A DNA stretch of 64,000 bases from Pseudomonas fluorescens (GTDB lineage: Bacteria; Pseudomonadota; Gammaproteobacteria; Pseudomonadales; Pseudomonadaceae): assembly GCF_902498185.1 (NCBI RefSeq), contig NZ_CABVIX010000004.1, positions 62,001 through 126,000 of the forward strand, read 5' to 3'. Made by a program: the position numbers and the translations under genes. The notes beneath the pieces were generated by a model. That model saw nothing but the letters and a program-made list of their open reading frames with translations. It had not been told where the DNA came from and did not search any database. Of the stretch, positions 22,729 to 35,900 are shown in pieces (position 1 is the first letter of the stretch; each line of letters starts with the position of its first letter).

Positions 22729-23856
22729 GTGGACCTGCAAAGCATCCTTGCCAAACTCTTCGCCAACGCCCATGGCGTGGGTATCGAAGGCGTGTTCCAG
22801 TTCGTCTTCGGGCCCGACCGCATGATCTGGTCCGAAGTCCGCGCCACCAGCCGCACTGGAACTGGCCTGCATGCCGCGCCAGACGTGACCATCGAAGTGG
22901 CCGAATGCGACTTTCTCGGCATCATGGGCGGCACGGCCAACGTCGAAGAGCTGTTCGCCAGCGCGCGCCTGAAGATCACCGGCAACATGGGCCTGGCCAC
23001 GCTGCTGCCGCAGATCATCAGCCGGGCCCGCCAGGGCGCGGCGGCCGCCAAGGTGGCCATGAACCAGCGCTACCCTACCCCCACGCGCATCAGCGAGCGT
23101 GTCTCGGCAGCGCAGCCACCGAGGGTGGACGTCGAGCGCATTGAGCGCGCACAGATGAGCCTGGAGCGTTTTCGCGATCATTACCTGGCCAAGGGCACGC
23201 CCGTGATCCTCAGTGATGCGCTGCAGGACTGGCCGCTGTTCACCATGGGCCGCGAAGCCTCCCTTGCCCACTTCGCCGAGCTGCAGGGCATCACCCGGCA
23301 CGGTGACTACGTAGCGAAGACGTTCTCTACCGACCGTGACTTTCGCTCCACCTCGATGGCCGACTTCATCGCTTCGCTTGATGAACCGGCCAACGGTGGG
23401 ACGGGGGCGCCACCGGCTTATATGGGCAACAACATCGTCCCGGAGAAACTGCTGGAGCTGATCCGGTTTCCGGACTATTTCGAGCGCTCGCGTTTCATTG
23501 CGCCGCGCATCTGGATCGGACCCAAGGGCACGCTGACGCCGCTGCACCGAGACGATACCGACAACCTGTTTGCGCAGGTGTGGGGGCAGAAATCGTTCAT
23601 CCTGGCGGCGCCGCATCACCGGCCTGTCCTGGGGACCTGGTCGACCTCGCCAAAGGGCGGGCTCGACGGATGCGATTTCAATCCGGATGCGCCGGATTAT
23701 CAACGCTTCCCCGGCGCGCGGAACGTGAATTTCCTGCGGGTCGTCCTGCAGGCCGGGGACCTGCTGTTCCTGCCCGAGGGGTGGTTCCACCAAGTGGAAT
23801 CGGTGAGCACGTCGTTGTCGGTCAATTTCTGGGTGAATTCGGGGCGGGGGTGGTGA
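22729..23856 (+). CDS. SCP2 sterol-carrier-like domain fused to a JmjC/cupin_8 Fe(II)/2-oxoglutarate oxygenase
   Basis: The protein has 375 residues from GTG 22729, which has GACGAGG at the right distance. A longer frame from TTG 22681 is ruled out because it would start before the -10 element. Residues 1-105 resemble an SCP2 lipid-carrier fold. The remainder is a JmjC/cupin_8 fold with the iron triad visible as HRD in LTPLHRDDTDN and the distal His in GWFHQVES. Enzymes of this family hydroxylate amino-acid side chains using Fe(II), oxygen and 2-oxoglutarate. The gene is divergent from the Asp-Ser-Ser synthetase, convergent with pvdL, and carries its own PvdS promoter, so it belongs to the siderophore regulon. 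A beta-hydroxylase making OH-Asp is the attractive inference. Known pyoverdine Asp hydroxylases belong to the TauD/SyrP family instead, so the substrate is unproven. Confidence 0.8.
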   Translation: MDLQSILAKLFANAHGVGIEGVFQFVFGPDRMIWSEVRATSRTGTGLHAAPDVTIEVAECDFLGIMGGTANVEELFASARLKITGNMGLATLLPQIISRARQGAAAAKVAMNQRYPTPTRISERVSAAQPPRVDVERIERAQMSLERFRDHYLAKGTPVILSDALQDWPLFTMGREASLAHFAELQGITRHGDYVAKTFSTDRDFRSTSMADFIASLDEPANGGTGAPPAYMGNNIVPEKLLELIRFPDYFERSRFIAPRIWIGPKGTLTPLHRDDTDNLFAQVWGQKSFILAAPHHRPVLGTWSTSPKGGLDGCDFNPDAPDYQRFPGARNVNFLRVVLQAGDLLFLPEGWFHQVESVSTSLSVNFWVNSGRGW

Positions 23857-23905
23857 ACCTGCAGTTTCATCGTGGCAGGCACACCGCGCCCCGGTCCCGA
23901 TCTGG

Positions 23906-26900
23906 CTAGAGCCCCTCCAGTTCGGCCATCAGATCCCCCAGCCGGTCCACCTTATCCTCGCTCAACACACTCCCGCGCACCCCCTCCACATAGGCCCCCA
24001 GCTCCTGCACCGTACTGCACTCGAACATCGCCCGCAGCGGCACGTTCAACTCCAGCCGCTTCTGCACCCGCGATGCGATCTGGGTGGCCAGCAATGAATG
24101 ACCTCCAAGCTCGAAGAAGTTATCGCGTATCCCTACCCGCTCGACCCCAAGCACCTCAGCCCAGATCCCGCTGAGGGTCTGTTCGAGTTCAGTGCGCGGC
24201 GCAAGGTACGCCTCGCTCTGCTGGCCACCGATTTCAATCACCGGCAACGCCTTGCGGTCCAGCTTGCCGTTGGCGTTGTGCGGCAACTGCGCCAGCCATG
24301 ACCAGTGCAGCGGCACCATGTATTCTGGGAGTTCGGCCCGCAGACGCTGCCTGACCCGGTCAAGCAGCCCGGCGCTGGCCGCCACACCTTCATGGGCGAC
24401 AAGATAGCCCACCAGATAGGTGCCGTTGACGCCATCCTGCACGCCCACGGCCGCATCCCGCAGCTCGGGCTGTTCGTGCAGGCGCGCTTCGATCTCGCCC
24501 AGCTCGATGCGGTACCCGCGGATTTTCACCTGGTGATCGATACGCCCGACGTATTCGAGCACGCCATCCTGCCGGCGCCGCGCCAGATCGCCGGTGCGGT
24601 ACAGGCGCTCACCCAGGGCACCGTAAGGATGGGGGATGAAGGCCTGCGCCGTGCGCACCGGGTCCCCGACATAACCCCGGCCCACGCCGGTACCGGCGAC
24701 ACACAGCTCGCCCACCGCACCCAGCGGCACCAGCGCCTGGTCTTGATCCAGCAGATACAACCGGTTGTTGTCGGTCGGTGTGCCGATCGGCAGGTAGCTG
24801 CCCTCCGTGGACGCGGCATCGACGCGGAAGAACGCCACGTCATCCGAACACTCCGCCGGCCCGTAGGCATTGACCAGGCCGACCGCCGGGTAACGCTGCA
24901 GCCACTGCGCCGCCAGCTCAGGCGGCATGGCCTCGCCGGTCGGCAACATCCAGCGCAGGCGGTCGAGGGTTTGCTGCTCGTTGGCGAGCATGCCCTGGAT
25001 CAGCGATGGCACGCTTTCAAGCACGGTGATGCCGGTGGCCTGCACATGCTCCAGCAAGCCCTGCGGATCGTGGGCGATGGCGTTGGGTACGATCTCCACA
25101 CGGGCACCGAACAGAGGCGCGGCGAGGAACTGCCAGACCGAGATATCGAAGCTCTGGGAGGCCGTCTGGGCGATCACGTCTCGTTCGTCCAGCGCCAGGT
25201 ATGGGACCTTGCTCAGCTGATTGTTGAGCATGCCACGCTGCTCGACCATCACGCCTTTCGGCAACCCGGTGGAGCCTGAGGTGTAGATCACGTAGGCAAG
25301 GTTGTCGGGGGCACTGTGGATGCCAGGGTCATGGCTGGCCACCGGGCTGCCCTGGACCTCTTCCCAGACCAGCAGCCTGGGACTCGCTACGCCGGCCACC
25401 TCGTCGAGCAACTGCCGCGCCTGCTCGGCATGGGCGGCGGTGCAGACCAGTACCGGCGTGCGGCTCAGTTCGACGATGCATTGCAGGCGGGCAGGTGGCA
25501 GGCCAGGGTCCAGCGGCAGGTAGCCTGCACCAGCCTTGAAGCTGCCGACGATCATGCCCAGCAGCGGCAGTCCGCGCTCGGCGAGCAGCGCAACCGGCTG
25601 GTCGATGTTCACTCCAGCGGCGACCAGGGCATGACCCAGGCGGTTGGCCGCCAGGTTCAGCCCGGCATAGTCGAAACAAGCGTCCAGGCAGCGAGCGACG
25701 GTCCGTTCGGGATGCGCGGCGACCCGCGCCTCGAACAGCTCGAGGTAGCTTTGCTCCAGGCTGTACGCATGCTCGGTGCGGTTGCAGTCTTCGAGCAGGA
25801 AACGCTGTTCGTCGGCGCCCAGCAGCGGCAGTGCGTCCACCTCGGCGTCGAAGCCTTCGACCAGCGCCATCAGCAGGCGCTTGAACTCGGCCAGCAGGCG
25901 CTCGACGGTCGGGTAGTCGAAGTAGCGCTGGTCGAACGACAGGTGCAGGCCCAGGTCATCGCCCGGGTAGCACACGGCGGTCAGCGGGAAGTTGGTGTGG
26001 GTACGACCCGAATCGGAGCTGGCGTTGAGGTGCTGGGCGTGGTCGAGCACGGCGGTTTCCACCGGGGCATTCTCGAACACGAACAGGCTGTCGAACAGCG
26101 GCTGCCCCTTGGGCAGCTCGCTGCGCTCCTGGATCGCCACCAACGGCAGGTACTCGTACTCGCGCAGCTCCATGTTGCGCTCCAGCAGGCCTTGCAGCCA
26201 CTGGCGCACACTCTGCCGCTGGCCTGGCCGAGGCAGTTGCACGCGCAAGGCAACGCTGTTGATGAACAGGCCGACGGTGCGCTGCATCTGCGGCATGCTC
26301 ACCGGACGACCGGCAACGGTGACGCCGAAGACCACGTCGCGCTCGCCGCTGTAGCGGGCCAGGACCAGCGCCCAGGCCGCCTGGGCAAAGGTGTTCACAG
26401 TCAGCTGGTGGGCTTGCGCCAGCTCGCGCAGCCGCGCCCCTTGGGCAACCTCCAGCCGGGTATGGCAGTCGCCGACGATCATGCCGTCGCCCGCATGGTC
26501 ATGGCGCAGCGGCCGGTCGCTGGGCAGCGCCGTGGCACGCTCGAAGCCGGCCAGGTTGGCCTGCCACCACTGGCGCGCCTCGGCCAGGTCCTGGCGTTGC
26601 AGCCAGCCGATATAGTCGCGGTAGCGTGGCGGCACCGGCAGCTGGGCCTGGCGGCCTTCGCCGAGGGCCTGGTAGATCTCGAAGAAGTCATTCATCAGCA
26701 GCGAACGGCACCAGGCATCGATAAGGATGTGGTGGTTGCTCATCATGAACCAGTAGCGCTCATCGGCCACGCGCACCAGCCGCAGGTGGAACGGCGCCTG
26801 AGCCAGCAGTTCGAAACCGGCTTCGCGCTCCTGCTTGTGCAGGGCCTGCAGGCGAACCTCCTGGGCCGCCTCGTCGAGGCCGCGCCAGTCCTGGTAGTCC

Positions 26901-29900
26901 ACCGGCGTCTTGCCCGGTTTGTGGATGATCTGCAGCATCGCCTCGCCGGCGTTCCAGCTGAACGATGCTCGCAGGGCCTCATGCCGGGCCACCACGGCCT
27001 GCCAGGCCTGGGCGAAACGCTGCGGGTCCAGCGCGCTGTCGATGCGGTAGCGGTCCTGCATGTAGTAGATGCCGGTGCCCGGCTCCAGCAGGGTGTGCAG
27101 CAGCATGCCTTCCTGCATGGGGGTCAGCGGGTAGACGTCGTCGATCTCCGCCGCCGGAACCGGCAAGCTGTCGATCTGGCCCTGGCTCAGGTGCGCCAGG
27201 GGAAAGTCCGACGGCGTGAAGCTGCCGTTGCCTTCGGCCAGGCAGTGCTCGACCAGCGCCAGCAGCTCATCGCGGTAGGCGTTGGCCAGCTCGGCGATGG
27301 TGCGTTCTTCATAGCGCTCGGTGCTGAAGGTCCAGCGCAGTTGCAGGGCACCGCCGTAGACCTGGCCATCGACGCTCAGCCAGTTGGGCAGCGGCGCGTC
27401 CGGGTCATGGGCCAGGCCCGCCGGTGCATCCAGCGGCTGGAACAGCGCGGCATCGTCGAATTGCTGGTCGAACTGGCCCAGGTAGTTGAAGGTGATCCGC
27501 GCCTGGGGCAGCGCGGCCATGGACTCGCGCACGGACGCCTCGGCCAGGTAGCGCAGCACGCCATGGCCGATGCCCTTGTGCGGCACCTGGCGCAGCTGTT
27601 CCTTGATGCGCTTGATGGAACCTGCACGCGCCAGATCGTCCTCCCCCTTCTCGGGGCTCAGGGCCAGTGGATAGGCATTGGTGAACCAGCCGACGCTGCG
27701 GGTCAGGTCGATATCCTCGAACAGCGCTTCCCGGCCGTGGCCCTCCAGTTGCACCAGCACATCCTTGGCACCGCTCCAGCGGCACAAGGTACGGGCCAGG
27801 GCGGTCAGCAGCAGGTCGTTGACCTGGGTGTGGTAGGCGGCCGGCGCCTGTTGCAGCAATTGCCGGGTCTGCTGCACATCCAGGCCAATGGCCAGGGTGC
27901 GGGCATGGCGGTTCAGGTTGCCGCCTTGCGGGTGATCGCAGGGCAGCTCGTGGCGCACCCTTCCCAGCTGGTTCTGCCACCAGTCCTGCTCGTCGCGCAG
28001 CGAATCACTGCCGGCGTAGGTGGCCAGGCGCGCGGCCCAATCGCCCGTCGTGTGGGTCTTGGCGGCCAGCGGCTCACCACGGTACAGCGCCTGCAGGTCT
28101 TCGAGGAGCACGCGCCAGGATACGCCGTCGACCACCAGGTGGTGGATCGCCAGTAACAGCCGTTGCGCACCCTGCCCGTCGCTGACCAGCAAGGCGCGCA
28201 GCAGCGGTCCCTGCTGCAGATCGAGGCTGCGTTGCACGTCGGTGTACAGCGCCTGGCAATCCTCGAAGCTGGCCACGGTGGCGGTCCACAGCAGTGCCTG
28301 CGCCGAAGGCTGGGCGTACACGCCCTGCCAGCGGCCGTTCATGTTGGTGAATTGCAGGCGCAGGCTGTCGTGATGCTCAAGCAATGCGGCCAGCGCCTGC
28401 TCCAGGTTTTCTGCCAGCAGCGGCTGGCGGACCTGCAGCAGCACGGCCTGGTTCCAGTGCTGGCGCTCGACCATGTCACTGTCGAAGAACCAGTGCTGGA
28501 TCGGCGTCAACGCGGTCTCGCCCTGCCGTGTGCCTTGCTCGATATCGCGCGGCGCCTCGCTGTGCCGGACCACCGCGGCCAGGGTCTGGATGGACTGGTG
28601 CTGGAACAGGTCGCGCGGGGTGAACTGCAACCCTAGCTGGCGCGCGCGGCTGACCACCTGGATCGACAGGATCGAATCACCACCGAGCTCGAAGAAGTTG
28701 TCCTGCACTCCTACGCGGGCCACGTTGAGCACTTCGCCCCAGACCCGCGCCAATTGCGCCTCGAGCTCGCTGGCCGGTGCGTGGTAGTGCTGCTGCACCT
28801 GCTCGAGGTCCGGGGCTGGCAGGGCGCGGCGGTCGAGCTTGCCGTTGCCTGTCAGCGGCAACTGGTCGAGCAGCACCAGGTGCGCCGGCACCATGTAGTC
28901 CGGCAGGTGTCGGCGGGCATGCGCCTTCACCGCCTCGCGCAGGCTGGCCTGGGCCTCGGCATCGCCGTTCGCCTGGGCGCAGACCAGGTAGCCGGCCAGT
29001 TGCCTGCCTCCTGGCAGGTCAAGGGCCAGGACCACGGCCTCGTCGACATCGGCATGTTCGTGCAGGCGGCTTTCGATCTCGCCCAGTTCGATGCGGAAAC
29101 CGCGGATCTTCACTTGCTGGTCGGCGCGGCCCAGATACTCCACCAACCCGTCGGCACGCAGGCGTACCAGGTCGCCAGTGCGGTACAGGCGAGCGCCGTC
29201 GCGGCTGAACGGGTCAGCGACGAAGCGCTCGGCCGACAGTCCCGGGCGGTCGTGGTAACCCTGGGCCAGGCCTGCGCCACCGACATACAGCTCACCCGTG
29301 CCACCCTGGGGCAGCAGTGCCAGGTTTTCATCGAGGATGTACGCAGTGCGGGCACCGATCACCCGGCCGATCGGCACGCTGCCGGCGTCGGCGGGCAGGC
29401 TGTCGGGTGCCAGGCAGGCCAAGGGCATGACCACGGTTTCGGTGGGGCCGTAGGCATTGAAGAACTGCTGGGGTGCAAAAGCCTGGTGGATGCGCTGCAG
29501 GTGCTCGCCCGTCAGCGCCTCGCCGCCCGTGATGACCAGCCGCACCGGCAACTGCTCGCCGACACTGGCCAGGTACTGGGCCAGCTGGCTGCCATAGCTC
29601 GGGGTGAAGCCCAGGACGTTCACCTGCTGCTCGCGCACCAGCTGGCAGATCTCCTCTGCGCCCCACTGGCCCTGGGCACGGATGACCACACGGGCACCGC
29701 ACAGCAGTGGCACCAGCAGGCGCTCGGTGGCAGCGTCGAAGTTGATCGAATAGAAGTGCAGTTCGCAGTCGTCGCTGCGCATGCCAAAGGCGGCGATCAC
29801 CGCCTGGCAGTGCATGGCGATCTCGCCGTGGCTGACCATCACGCCCTTGGGCTTGCCGGTGGAGCCGGAGGTGTAGATCAGGTAGGCCTGGTGCTGCGCG

Positions 29901-32900
29901 AGAGTGAGGTCGTCCGGGGGTGTGTCGCTGTAGGCGGACAACGCCGCGGTGTCGTCCTCGAGGCTCCAGCGCGCGACGCCTTCAGGCAGCTCGCCGAGGC
30001 TGTCGAACAGGGCACGCTGGCCCAGCAGCAGGCCGATGCGACTGTCTGCGATCATGTAGTGCAGGCGGTCGAGCGGGTATTCCGGATCAAGCGGCACATA
30101 GGCGCCACCGGCCTTGAGGATCGCCAGCAGGGCGACCACCATGTCCAGCGAGCGCTCAACGGCCAGCCCCACCCGTACCTGCGGGCCGACGCCGCGCTCG
30201 CGCAGGGCGCGGGCCAGGCGGTTGGCCTGCTGGTCCAGCTCGGCGTAGGTCAGGTGCTGGCCGGCGTAGGTCAGCGCGCGGGCATCCGGCGTGCGGCGGA
30301 CCTGGGCAGCGAAGAGGCCGTGGAGCGTGTGGTCGTGCTCGACATCCGGCCCGCCCTGAAGCTGGCCTATCAGCACCTGTTGCTCGGCCGCCGCCAGCAT
30401 CGGCAGCTCGGCCAGACGCTGCTGAGGATTGTCCAGCAGGCCCCGCAGCAGTTGCTGCCAGTGCTCGGCCATGCGCGCGATGCGCGGTTCGTCGAACAGG
30501 TCGCGGCTGTAGGTCAGGCAGCAGCCGAGGCGGCCATCCAGGTCGGTGACTTCCAGGTAGAGGTCGAACTTGGTCGCGCTGGCGTCGTTGACTAGGTAGT
30601 CCACCTGCATGCCGGCAAGTTCGCGGCTTTGCTGGAAGGCCCAGCGCTGGACGTTGCACATCACCTGGAACAACGGGTTGTAGGCGCTGCTGCGCGGTGG
30701 CTGCAGGGCCTCGACCAGCTGGTCGAACGGCAGGTCCTGGTGTGACTGACCTTCGATGACGCGCTGGCGCACCTGCTCGAGCAATTGCGCCGCACTCATC
30801 TGCCCGTCCAGCTCGCAGCGCAGCACCTGGGTGTTGAGGAAGGCGCCGATCAGCCCTTCGCTCTCGGGGCGGATGCGGTTGGCCATGGGCACGCCGATAC
30901 GCAGGTCGTGCTGGCCGCTGTGGCGGTGGAGCAGCGCGGCCAGGGTGGCGGTCATGGTCATGAACAGGGTCAGTCCACGTTCGCTGTTGAAGTGGCGCAC
31001 GCGGGCGGCCAGCTGGGGGGCCAGGTCGAAGCGATAGAGCTCGCCGCGATGGCTCTGCACTGGCGGGCGTGGGCGATCGCCAGGCAGTTCGAGCACCGGG
31101 TGCTCGTCGCCCAGGCGTGCTTGCCAGTAGCCGAGCTGGCGCTGGCGTTCGCCGCCTTCGAGCCACTGGCGCTGCCAGACGCTGTAGTCCAGGTACTGCA
31201 CCGGCAGTGGTTGCAGCGGCGAGTCGCGCTCATCGACGAAGGCTTCGTACAGCTCGCCCAGCTCGCGGGCAAAGATGTCCATGGCCCAGCCTTCGGTGAC
31301 GATGTGGTGCAGGGTCAGCACGAAGTAGTGCTCGCGCTCGCCGGTCTTGACCAGGCAGGCGCGCAGCAGCGGGCCACGTTCCAGATCGAACGGCAGGTGC
31401 GCCTGGTCATCGGCGAGCACCTTGAGCCGTTGCTCGCGGTGCTCGGCGGTATCCCCGGTGAAGTCGAACCATTGCATCTGCAGCGGGCTGTCCGCCGCCA
31501 CGCACTGGCAGGCCACGCCATCGATGCTCGGGAAGGTGGTGCGCAGGGTTTCGTGGCGTACCACCAGGGCGTGCAAGGCACGCTCGAAAGCGTCTACATG
31601 CAAGGTGCCGCGCAGCCGCGCCATGCCGCCCACGTTGTAGGCGGGACTCTGCGGTTCCATCTGCCAGAGGATCCACATGCGTTGCTGCGAATAGGACAGC
31701 GGTACGTTCTGGCGACGGTCGACCCGGGCGATCTCGCCTTGCAGGTCATGCTCGCCGGCCAGCCGCTTGCGCTCGACTTCGGCGCAGAATGCCCCCAGCT
31801 CGCTGGACTCGAACAGTGCCTTGAGCGGCAGCTCGACATCGCACGCCTGGCGGGTGCGCGAGACAATCTGCGTGGCCAGCAGCGAGTGGCCGCCCAGGGC
31901 GAAGAAGTCATCCTGCAGGCCCACCCGCGCGAGCCCCAGCACCTCGCGCCAGATCGCCGCGACCTGCTGCTCCAGGGCGGTCCGCGGCTCGACGTGCTCG
32001 CGCTGTTGCCACACCGGCTCGGGCAGCGCCTTGCGGTCGACCTTGCCGCTCGGCCCCAGTGGCAGTTGCGCCAGGTGCATGAGCTGCGCCGGCACCATGT
32101 AGGCCGGCAGGCGTTCGGCCAGCGCAGCCAGCAGAACCTCTGGCTGCCCGATGCCACTGTAGTAGCCGACCAGCTGCGCGCCGACGCTGTCCTGGTGGAT
32201 GAGTACCACGGCCTGCTCCACTTCGGCCTGGGCCAGCAGGCACGCCTGGACCTCCTCGGGCTCGACGCGGAAGCCGCGCACTTTCACTTGCTGGTCAAGC
32301 CGCCCGAGATACTCCAGTGCGCCCTGCTCTACCCGCCAGCGGGCACGGTCGCCGCTGCGGTACAGCCGCTCGCCATCGCCATCGGGCCGGGGCACGAAGC
32401 GTTCGGCGGTCAGGCCGGGCCGACCGAGATACCCCCGGGCCAGGCCCGAGCCACCCAGGCACAATTCACCGGCGATGCCCGGCGCGCTCAGTTCCAGCTG
32501 GTCATCGAGTACGCGGCACAGCACGTTGCCCAGCGGACGGCCGATGGGCGATCGATCGCCGTCCTCGGCGCGGCAGTGCCAGTGAGTGACGTTGATGGCG
32601 GCCTCGGTCGGGCCGTAACGGTTGTGCAACTGCACCTGCGGCAATACCTGCAAGGTCCTGTCACGCAGGCTGGCCGACAGCGCCTCGCCGCCGGAGAACA
32701 GCCGGCGCAGCTGGGTGCAGCCCGCCGCCAGCGGCTCTTGCACGAACACCTGCAGCAGCGGCGGCACGAAGTGCAGCGTGGTCACGCCGTGCTCGCGCGC
32801 CAGCTCGGCGATACGCCGGGGATCGCGGTGCTCGCCAGGACCTGCGAGCACCAGCTTGCAACCGGTGACCAGCGGCCAGAAACACTCCCATACCGAGACG

Positions 32901-35900
32901 TCGAAGCTGATCGGCGCCTTCTGCATCAGCACGTCGGTGTCATCCAGCGCATAGGTGGCCTGCATCCACTGCAAGCGCTCGGCCAATGCCGCGTGGGTGT
33001 TGCCCACGCCCTTGGGCTGGCCGGTCGAACCGGAGGTGTAGATCACGTAGGCCAGGTTGTCGCCTTCCAGGTGCAGGCCCGGCGCGTGGCTCGGCCAGTT
33101 GTCCAGGTGCAGCTGGTCCAGGGCGATGGTGCTGATCCCGGTCATCTGCGGCAGACGATCGAGCAGGCCGCTGTGGCTCAGCAGCAGGCTGGCCTTGCAG
33201 TCATCGAGCATATAGGCCAGGCGCTCGGCCGGGTAGTCCACATCCAGCGGCACATAGGCGCCGCCTGCCTTGAGGATCGCCAGCAGGCCGACCAGCAATT
33301 GCGGTGACCGTTCCACGGCGATGGCCACACGGGCGTCGGGGCCCACGCCCTTGTCGCGCAGGTAGTGGGCCAGGCGGTTGGCCTGCTGGTGCAGGGTGGC
33401 ATAGTCGAGGCTGCCGCCCTCCCAGGCCAGCGCCGTGCGGTCCGGGGTTTGCCGGGCCTGCTCGTTGAGCTGCTCGACCACCCACCGCCGCGCTGCGGGT
33501 GCCGGGGCCTGGCCCCACTCCAGCAGTTGGGCACGGGCCTGTTCATCGAGCAAGCGCACCTCGCCCACTGCCAACCATGGCTTGGCACAGACCTGTTCGA
33601 GCAGCGCCAGCAAGTGATTGGCCAGGCGCTTGATGGTCGCCACCTCGAACAGCTCGCACGCGTAGTCGAAGGCCAGGCTCAAGCGGCCCAGGTGATCTTC
33701 CTCGCTGTGCAGCTGCAGGTCGAACTTGGCCTCGGGGCTGTGCCAGGGCAGCTCTTCGGCGAGTAGGCCCGGCAAGCGGCGCAGGGCCGAGAGGTCACGT
33801 TGCTGGTGGTTGAACATGACCTGGAAGAGGCCCTGCTCGCGGGCCTGGGGCAACGCTTCGAGCAGCTGTTCGAACGGCAGGTCCTGGTGCGCCTGGGCTT
33901 GTAACGTGGCGTCGCGTACCTGAACGAGCAGTTGCTCGAACGGCAGGCGCGCATCGAGCTGCGCACGCAACACCTGGGTGTTGATGAAGAAGCCGACCAT
34001 GCCCTGGGTCTCCAGGCGCGGGCGATTGGCGTTGGGCACCCCGACGCGGATGTCGCCCTGGCCGGTGTAGCGGTGAAGCAGGCCCTGCCACGCGGCCAGC
34101 AGTACCATGAACAGGCTGGCCTGGTGATCGCGGGCCAAGCGCTTGAGCGATTCGGCGAGAGGGGCCGGCACCTTGACACCCAGGCGCGCGGCGCGGTTCT
34201 GCCGTTGGCTCAAGCGCGGGTGATCGGTGCTCAGGTCGAGTACTGGCGACTCATCGCCCAGCTGCTGCTGCCAATATTCCAGCTGGCGTGTTGCCTCGCC
34301 CTCGCCCAGCCACTGGCGCTGCCAGGTGCCGTAGTCGGCATAACCCAGCGGCAGGGCCGCCAGTGTCGCCTGCTGACCTTGGCAGCGAGCGGCATAAAGG
34401 CGGGCGAATTCATCGAGCAGGATATTCAGCGACCAGCCATCGGCAACGATGTGGTGCAGGGTTACCCAGAGCTGATGATTTTCGTCGCCCAGGCGCGCAA
34501 GCGTCACCCGCAGCAGCGGGCCCAGGGTGAGGTCGAACGGCTGCTGGGCCTGTGTTTCGCGGTGCGCCGCGACGTCGCTGGCGTCCAGCCCTTCGAGGTC
34601 GACGCGATGGAGCACGAACCGTTGCTCCGGCAGGACGCGCTGCAGGGCCTGACCTTCGACCTCGCTGAACAACGTGCGCAGCGATTCATGCCGTGCGACG
34701 AGGGCCTGGAAGCTCGCTTCGAGCGCCGCTTCGTCCAGCTCGCCACGCAGGTGCAGGCCTGCGGGAATGTTGTAGGCAGCGGACTGTGGCTCAAGCTGCC
34801 ACAGCAGCCACAGGCGGTTCTGCGCCAGCGATTGCGGCAACGCCTGGCCACGGCCGAGCGTGTCGATGCGTCCGTTGCCCGGACGGCCCTCGGCAAGGAG
34901 AGCGGCCACGGCCGCGCTGTAGTCCGCAAGCACCGGCGCCTCGAACAGCGTGCGCAGGCCCAGGGGGATGTCCAGCTCATCGGCCAGGCGCGCGGTGACC
35001 TGGGCCGCGGCAATGGAGTTGCCGCCCAGCAACAGGAAGTGGTCGTCCGGCGCCACCGCCTCGACCTTGAGCAGCTCGCGCCAGGCAGAAGCGATGCGCG
35101 CTTGCAGTTCGTCCACCGTGGTTGCTGGTCGTACAGACTCTTGGATGACGGGGAAACGGGCGTAGCAATCCAGGCTGCCATCGTTGAGGCGCAGGCGGCA
35201 GGCCGAGCGCTGCAGCTTGCCGCTGGAAGTCTTGGGCAAGGCACCCGGGTTGAGCAGCAGCACCACGGCCGGGGCCTGGCGGCAGGCATCGGCGATCACC
35301 TGGCGCAGCGTCTTGATCAGCGCCTGCGCATCGTTCGCCTTTTGCACACTGCGGCTGATTTCCACGGCGACGCCGATGCCCTCCTCGCCTTGGTCGTCGA
35401 CCGCGAACACCGCCACGCGGCCCTTGCGCAGGACATCGACCTCGCGCTCCAGGGTCTTTTCGAGGTCCTGTGGGTAGAGGTTCTGGCCACGGACGATCAG
35501 CATGTCCTTCAGGCGTCCGGTAACGAACACCTCACCCTCGCGCATGAAGCCCAGGTCGCCCGTGCGCAGCCAGGTCTGGCCGTCCATCTCGACGAACGTA
35601 CGCGCCGTGGCCTCAGGGTTGCGCCAGTAGCCCAGGGCTATGCTCGGGCCGCCGGCCCAGATTTCACCGACTCGGTTGTCGGCGAGCACCTCGCGGCGTT
35701 GCGGGTCGACGATGCGGACCGCATGGCCCGGCTGCGGATAGCCGCAGCTCATCAGCACGCTGCCCTCGCCTGGCTCGGCACGGTTGCTGGCGAGCGCCTC
35801 GGCGTCCAGCTCCAGCGCAGGGATGCCCTGGCCACGGCGGCTGCCGCTGACGAACAGGGTCGCCTCGGCCAGGCCGTAGCTGGCGAAGCAGCTCTGTGCG

